From Clarireedia homoeocarpa (lineage: Eukaryota > Ascomycota > Leotiomycetes > Helotiales > Rutstroemiaceae): a DNA stretch of 64,000 bases. Numbering within the stretch: the stretch's first letter is position 1; every line of letters begins with the position of its first letter. Shown piece after piece: positions 60,151 to 64,000 of the stretch. Location of the stretch: assembly GCA_001465935.1 (NCBI GenBank), contig LNKV01000031.1, positions 85,871-149,870 on the forward strand, written 5' to 3'. A program made the translations under genes and the position numbers. The notes beneath the pieces were generated by a model, which worked only from the letters and a program-made list of their open reading frames with translations, did no database searches and was not told where the DNA came from.

Positions 60151-61877
60151 ATGGCAGCAGAACAACTCAACAAGTTTCATGAAGCTGTAAACACTGTGGA
60201 TGCAGAAGTACTTCTACCTGCTGCAATTGATCTCATTGCAAAAACGAACCCAGAGAGGTTATATGCGGAAATGCCACTCTCAGCAACTACCTTCGATACC
60301 GGATTTCGGAAGATTTCTTATAGTGAACTCTCGAATGCTGTCAACGGAATTCCCTGGTGGATACATCATACTCTAGGATCCTCAAAGACATGTGAGCCTT
60401 TGTGTTATATTGGACCGAATGACCTTGTTCGTAACCTCGTTTTGCCGGGCAATTGCAAGGCGGGATACTCGGTGGGTTCTAATACTTCCTATACAAAGGA
60501 TGTTCTAAACGACTGTAGACCTTGATGATGACCCCCCGTTTTAACGCCCTAGCCCACAAAAACTTCATCGACCGGTGTAATTGCAATAAAATGATAATGC
60601 CCCAGGGACCGGACTCAGCTGATCCTAGTATAACCGCCTTATACCACCAAGTTCTGCGAGCGCCGAGTCTCGAGGAGCTTCTTTATCAAAAACATCCATA
60701 TTTTGCTTTCGAAAGCTCCTTTGAAGACCCCAAAACCGAGCCTCTGGTGATTCTTCATACTTCTGGAATGACAGGCTTTCCAAAGTATATTATTTGGAGT
60801 CATGATTATGTGGCAAACTTTGTGAAAGAGCGGGGACTTGATCCGCCGGAGGGCTTTAAGAGCAATGATAAGCTGCTTCTGGGTGGGAAATTGATCTGCG
60901 CGTTTCCTCCAGCTCATGTAGGGGAAATTTAAGTCTTGAAATTGCTGATTGCTGAAATATGTTAGGCTGGCCCGACATGGGCGACTTTGATGTTCACCGT
61001 CTACTGTGGCTCGACGATGGTGTACTTGTTGTCAGGCTTGCTGCCATCAGTCAACATGCTTGTAGAGTGTGTCAAGCACAAGATATTCGACGCTCTCATG
61101 ATAGTTCCTCCACAGATTGAGGAGCTTGCTACCAATTCTGAAGCTTTACTTTCAATTTCTCAGAAAGCGGAAACTATGTTCTATGCTGGCGGCGACGTGT
61201 CACTCGCTGCTGGAGATGCCATTTCCTTGCAGATGAAATTAATCACAATTTGTGGCTCGATTGAGCAAGGATTTTGGCACACGCTTCATCCAACCGGACC
61301 ATGGAATCCAAAGATCTGGAAATACATGCGTCCACACCCTGCTCAGAAAGTGGCTTTCCGGCACCAATCTGAAGATCTATATGAGGCAACGTACATTCGA
61401 AACGATGGCCCGAAGGAATACCTATAGCCGATCTTTACTATATTTTCAGAGTACACAGTTTACTCTACTGGGGATCTATTCTCTTCACATCCCGAAGACT
61501 CTGAGTTATGGCAGTTTCGAGGCAGAGCAGACGATATGCGATCCTTCATCACGGCTGAAAAATTCTACCCAACACAAATGGAGCGCATCATTGGTGCGCA
61601 TCCAGGAGTCAATGCCGTTTTATTTGTAGGAACAAGACGTCCAAAGGGAGCATTACTCGTTGAGTTACGAAACCCATCTGATGATAAAGAAGTCTTCCTC
61701 GATTCACTATGGCCTCTTGTCGAGGAAGCCAACAAACCTGTCTCATTTACTGCTAAGATTACAAAGGATATGATGCTCATAACTGACGCTGAATTACCGA
61801 TGGCAAGATCGATGAAGGGGACCATTGAAAGGAGAAGTACTGTAAAGCTTTATAAGGAAAGACTAGATGTTTTGTAG
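60151..61877 (+). pseudogene. NRPS-like adenylation domain, truncated and with a nonsense codon
   Basis: Exons 60151-60471, 60519-60917 and 60966-61877 (introns 47 and 48 bp) give 543 codons in frame. The product is the adenylation (AMP-binding) domain of an NRPS-like carboxylate reductase-type enzyme, which activates a carboxylic acid as acyl-AMP: ITYSEL-like start (GFRKISYSELSNAVNG), LCYIGPNDL, the phosphate loop LVILHTSGMTGFPKYIIWSH, ETMFYAGGDVSLAAGD, VYSTGDLF, RGRADDMRSF and the terminal lysine motif MARSMKGTIERR. A TAG at 61425-61427 interrupts the conserved block EYL(Q)PIF; intact relatives have EYQQPIF, so a single CAG-to-TAG change explains it. The frame ends right after the A domain: the thiolation and reductase or thioesterase domains normally following are absent. 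Even without the stop it could not complete the usual reaction. Confidence 0.78.
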
Positions 61878-62457
61878 GCAGTGCATTCTCAAGCCTGAAT
61901 ACTTTTGTGAAATCAAGCGGCAGGCTTATCGCAGCTGAGTAGTGGTAGCTTATCACAAAAGTAGTGTTGTGAACTGAATAGTGTTCGTGTCGTTGATTGG
62001 TAACAAAACATTCTTCCCAATGCTCGTGGGTTAGATGGTTTAGGATACTGCATAAACCCAACCCTACCCACTCTTTCGGTGCACTGAGGCAAATGAAAGT
62101 GATATTGATGGTCTCTCTGCAGGAAGTTTAAGGCAAAATCGCAAGAAAGGCCCGAACAAGCGGAGATCTCTATGCCCTACACGTTTCTTTCAGACCCCGC
62201 TCCACCTGCAAGATGTATGCTGACACCCAGAGGTCACCCCCTAACCCAACTAGATAAGGGTGCGTACCAATATGTTGGTAAAGGAGCAGTCTAGACATGC
62301 AAAACCACCTGCATTTCGTAGCTAGCATCTGTTTGTAGCCGTGTCTTCCGTTCCAAACAAAAAGCTTTAGAAATTGTTTCAATACTACTCTCATAAGAGT
62401 CATAACACGCTTCTTTCCATTCACCACTTGGCATATCATTTGCACTATACTATTATC
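61878..62457. other. intergenic
   Basis: Promoter side of the small secreted protein. I find no remnant of thiolation or reductase domains of the neighbouring pseudogene here. Confidence 0.5.
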
Positions 62458-63084
62458 ATGCATCCCCAACACCTTCTCGTTTCTTTGACAGTCGCAGTAA
62501 GCCAAGTTCTCGCGGCTCTTACTAGCGTCTCGCCATATTTTAACCTCACTGCTATCTCCGCAGTGGACAATGTATCACTTTTTCAATGCTGGCAACTCAC
62601 CGCCCCGATCAACTCATCGGTGCAAGACGGTTTAGTTAGAAGTATGGTACAGTCGTTGGGTCTACTAGGCGGTAATGCGACCTACAGCTATCTTCCAGCA
62701 AACTTTCCCGGTACTACGCATGCGGCTCCGGTACCCCAGTGTGTCTTCTTTGTATATGTAATTTCCTGGTTTAATTCTTCCGTGATAAATAATGACAGAG
62801 GCTAACTCAATATTGTTAGATATGTCGTCTTCCTTTCCGCCAAAATGATCGTCACGGTCCCTAGCACGACGCCCAACATGACTGAAGAGGCCATCTTCAC
62901 AGGCGGTGCAAATAGTGTGATCATTGCCGCGAACACGGCAGACAAGAGTTCCATTGAACATGTAACAGGGACCTTAGAGGAGCCTGTAACTGCATTGCAG
63001 ATACCATTTGCGGGAGGCCAGATTCCGCCCTACCGTGTGCTGTACAATGGTGTCTGCAAGTCGAGTGAGCTGAACTTTGGCTAG
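62458..63084 (+). CDS. small secreted protein (ascomycete family, function unknown)
   Basis: Two exons, 62458-62738 and 62820-63084, with an 81-bp intron (GTGTGT donor, GCTAACTC branch, GTTAG acceptor) that splits a Gln codon, product 181 aa. Signal peptide MHPQHLLVSLTVAVSQVLA. The mature part follows a widespread ascomycete secreted layout: FNLTAISAVDNVSLFQCWQL, NATYSYLPANFPGTTHAAP, QYVVFLSAKMIVTVPSTTPN, GGANSVIIAANTADKSS and the ending LQIPFAGGQIPPYRVLYNGV with a second Cys in VCKSSELN. The two cysteines (FQCW and GVCK) probably form a disulphide, and the beta-rich pattern resembles a cupin-like sandwich. I know no function. Sequons NLT, NVS, NSS, NAT and NMT support glycosylation. The frame is intact. 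Confidence 0.82.
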
Positions 63085-63644
63085 AAGGCTATCGCGGGGC
63101 AATGGTTGCGCTAGGAGCGGGTGCGGAGGCGGTCTATAAGAGACAAGAAGGATGCGGGGCCGATGGACCTCATGAGACAGATGTTTAATAGAAGAAATAG
63201 TGTATCTAGGCATGAGGTCGATGAACAATTGAAGCCCAAACATACTGATTGCTCGGGTCTAGTAAGTGTTATATACGCATATGACAACCTGCAAAAACTG
63301 AGATAAATTTAAATTCATCGTGCTGGCGTGTTCCAAATGATTCATGTCGGCTTTCGGTTAGGGAGTGAGCCAATTTGGAGATAACTGGATAGCTGCTGGC
63401 GATGCATAGCAGGTTCGAAAAGACGACAAGGGTGAAAGTCGAAAAACGAATCGAAAATGGATAGTCGCAAGATGAAACAGGAACACAGTTCTTGAAAACG
63501 AAGTGGAGCATATATTTAATGCAATATGCCGGCTACGAAGCTCAGAGAGAAAGTAGGTTATAATATTTTAAGTACTGAATGACGAGATATAATACTGTAG
63601 CAAGTCAGAGCCGTTCGCTTCAACAATGAATGGCAAGAGCTTAC
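63085..63644. other. 3' flanks of two convergent genes
   Basis: No coding exon confidently assigned. Downstream exons of the right-edge gene (minus) may lie here. Confidence 0.4.
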
Positions 63645-64000
63645 CGTCAAGACTGAATCATCACTGCCATCGTCGTAGTTATCCAGATACACATATAAAA
63701 TCATGGCATGATCATCAACAAAACCTGGGGATCTCGATTAGCATCCGAATTCGACTCCAGACAGCTCTACTCACAAGCAATGACTCTTCCTCCTAACCTT
63801 CCTACACTAAGCACCTTCCCCCAGTCCCTCCCATCAATCCTAACCGTCGACCAAGCATCTGGCCCAGCAGCCTTCAACCTAGTCGCTGGATGATTTTCAA
63901 TCCCATCCTCTCCATCTTCCAACTGTCTCGGATCCAGCTCTGGATTAGTCAGCCCCGTCCACACACTCTCGATATTCAGCGCATCCGTCCTTATACTGAG
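63645..64000 (-). CDS. partial gene running off the right edge, unrecognised
   Basis: Two minus-strand exons are visible: 64000 (edge) to 63775 and 63724-63645, separated by a 50-bp intron with GTGAGT donor, TGCTAATC branch and CCCAG acceptor. A further GTAAGC donor follows at 63644. The peptide reads TDALNIESVWTGLTNPELDP, RQLEDGEDGIENHPATRLKA, PDAWSTVRIDGRDWGKVLSV, GRLGGRVIACFVDDHAMILY, VYLDNYDDGSDDS. Codon use and conserved-looking Trp/Gly positions argue for a real gene, but I do not recognise the family. Both ends are missing. Confidence 0.6.

Overview
This is a window of nuclear DNA from a filamentous ascomycete. Genes carry short GT-AG introns (about 46 to 105 bp, with CTAAC or CTGAC branch points), and the protein families are typical of Pezizomycotina: CBM1-linked esterase, HET domain, STRIPAK subunit, GATA factor, NRPS-like adenylation domain. 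Protein flavour fits Leotiomycetes (Sclerotinia/Botrytis-like), but that assignment is inference. Gene density is low and intergenic stretches are long.

Layout. 1-7.6 kb: a decayed secreted-protein gene at the left edge, an amino acid transporter (minus), a decayed cysteine-rich secreted-protein fragment and an intact CBM1 + SGNH (CE16-type) acetyl esterase (minus). 9-14 kb: a hemerythrin-HHE protein (plus) and a broken copy of glutamine-dependent NAD+ synthetase (minus). 14.6-25.9 kb: a divergent pair of trafficking genes, SEC16 (COPII assembly, minus) and NEO1 (P4-ATPase flippase, plus). 27-31 kb: a GATA-finger protein and a CYC2-like mitochondrial flavoprotein. 31.9-35.1 kb: an NB-ARC (STAND/NLR) relic and a large HET-domain gene. 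36.8-38.3 kb: a non-coding array of nine same-strand TGCAACAA elements, several preceded by short hairpins, ending just beside the 3' end of the STRIPAK gene ham-2 (38.4-41.7 kb). 42-44 kb: an intron-containing tRNA-Glu and a GPI-type PEBP-like secreted protein. 44-51.7 kb: mostly non-coding, with simple repeats and two strong hairpins. 51.7-57 kb: a PH-like low-complexity protein, tRNA-Asn and an SRPBCC-fold protein. 57.8-64 kb: a membrane protein with receptor-L-like repeats, a truncated NRPS-like adenylation pseudogene, a small secreted protein and the 3' part of one more gene.

Housekeeping genes (SEC16, NEO1, ham-2, CYC2-like, tRNAs) alternate with accessory loci (secreted proteins, HET/NLR, NRPS-like). 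The breakage is concentrated in the accessory loci. Three of the nonsense codons are CAA/CAG-to-TAA/TAG type, as C-to-T change at CpA (RIP-like) would give. The most unusual structure is the 36.8-38.3 kb array, which I read tentatively as a cluster of H/ACA-like small RNAs. Exon coordinates were worked out by eye from splice signals and reading-frame continuity.
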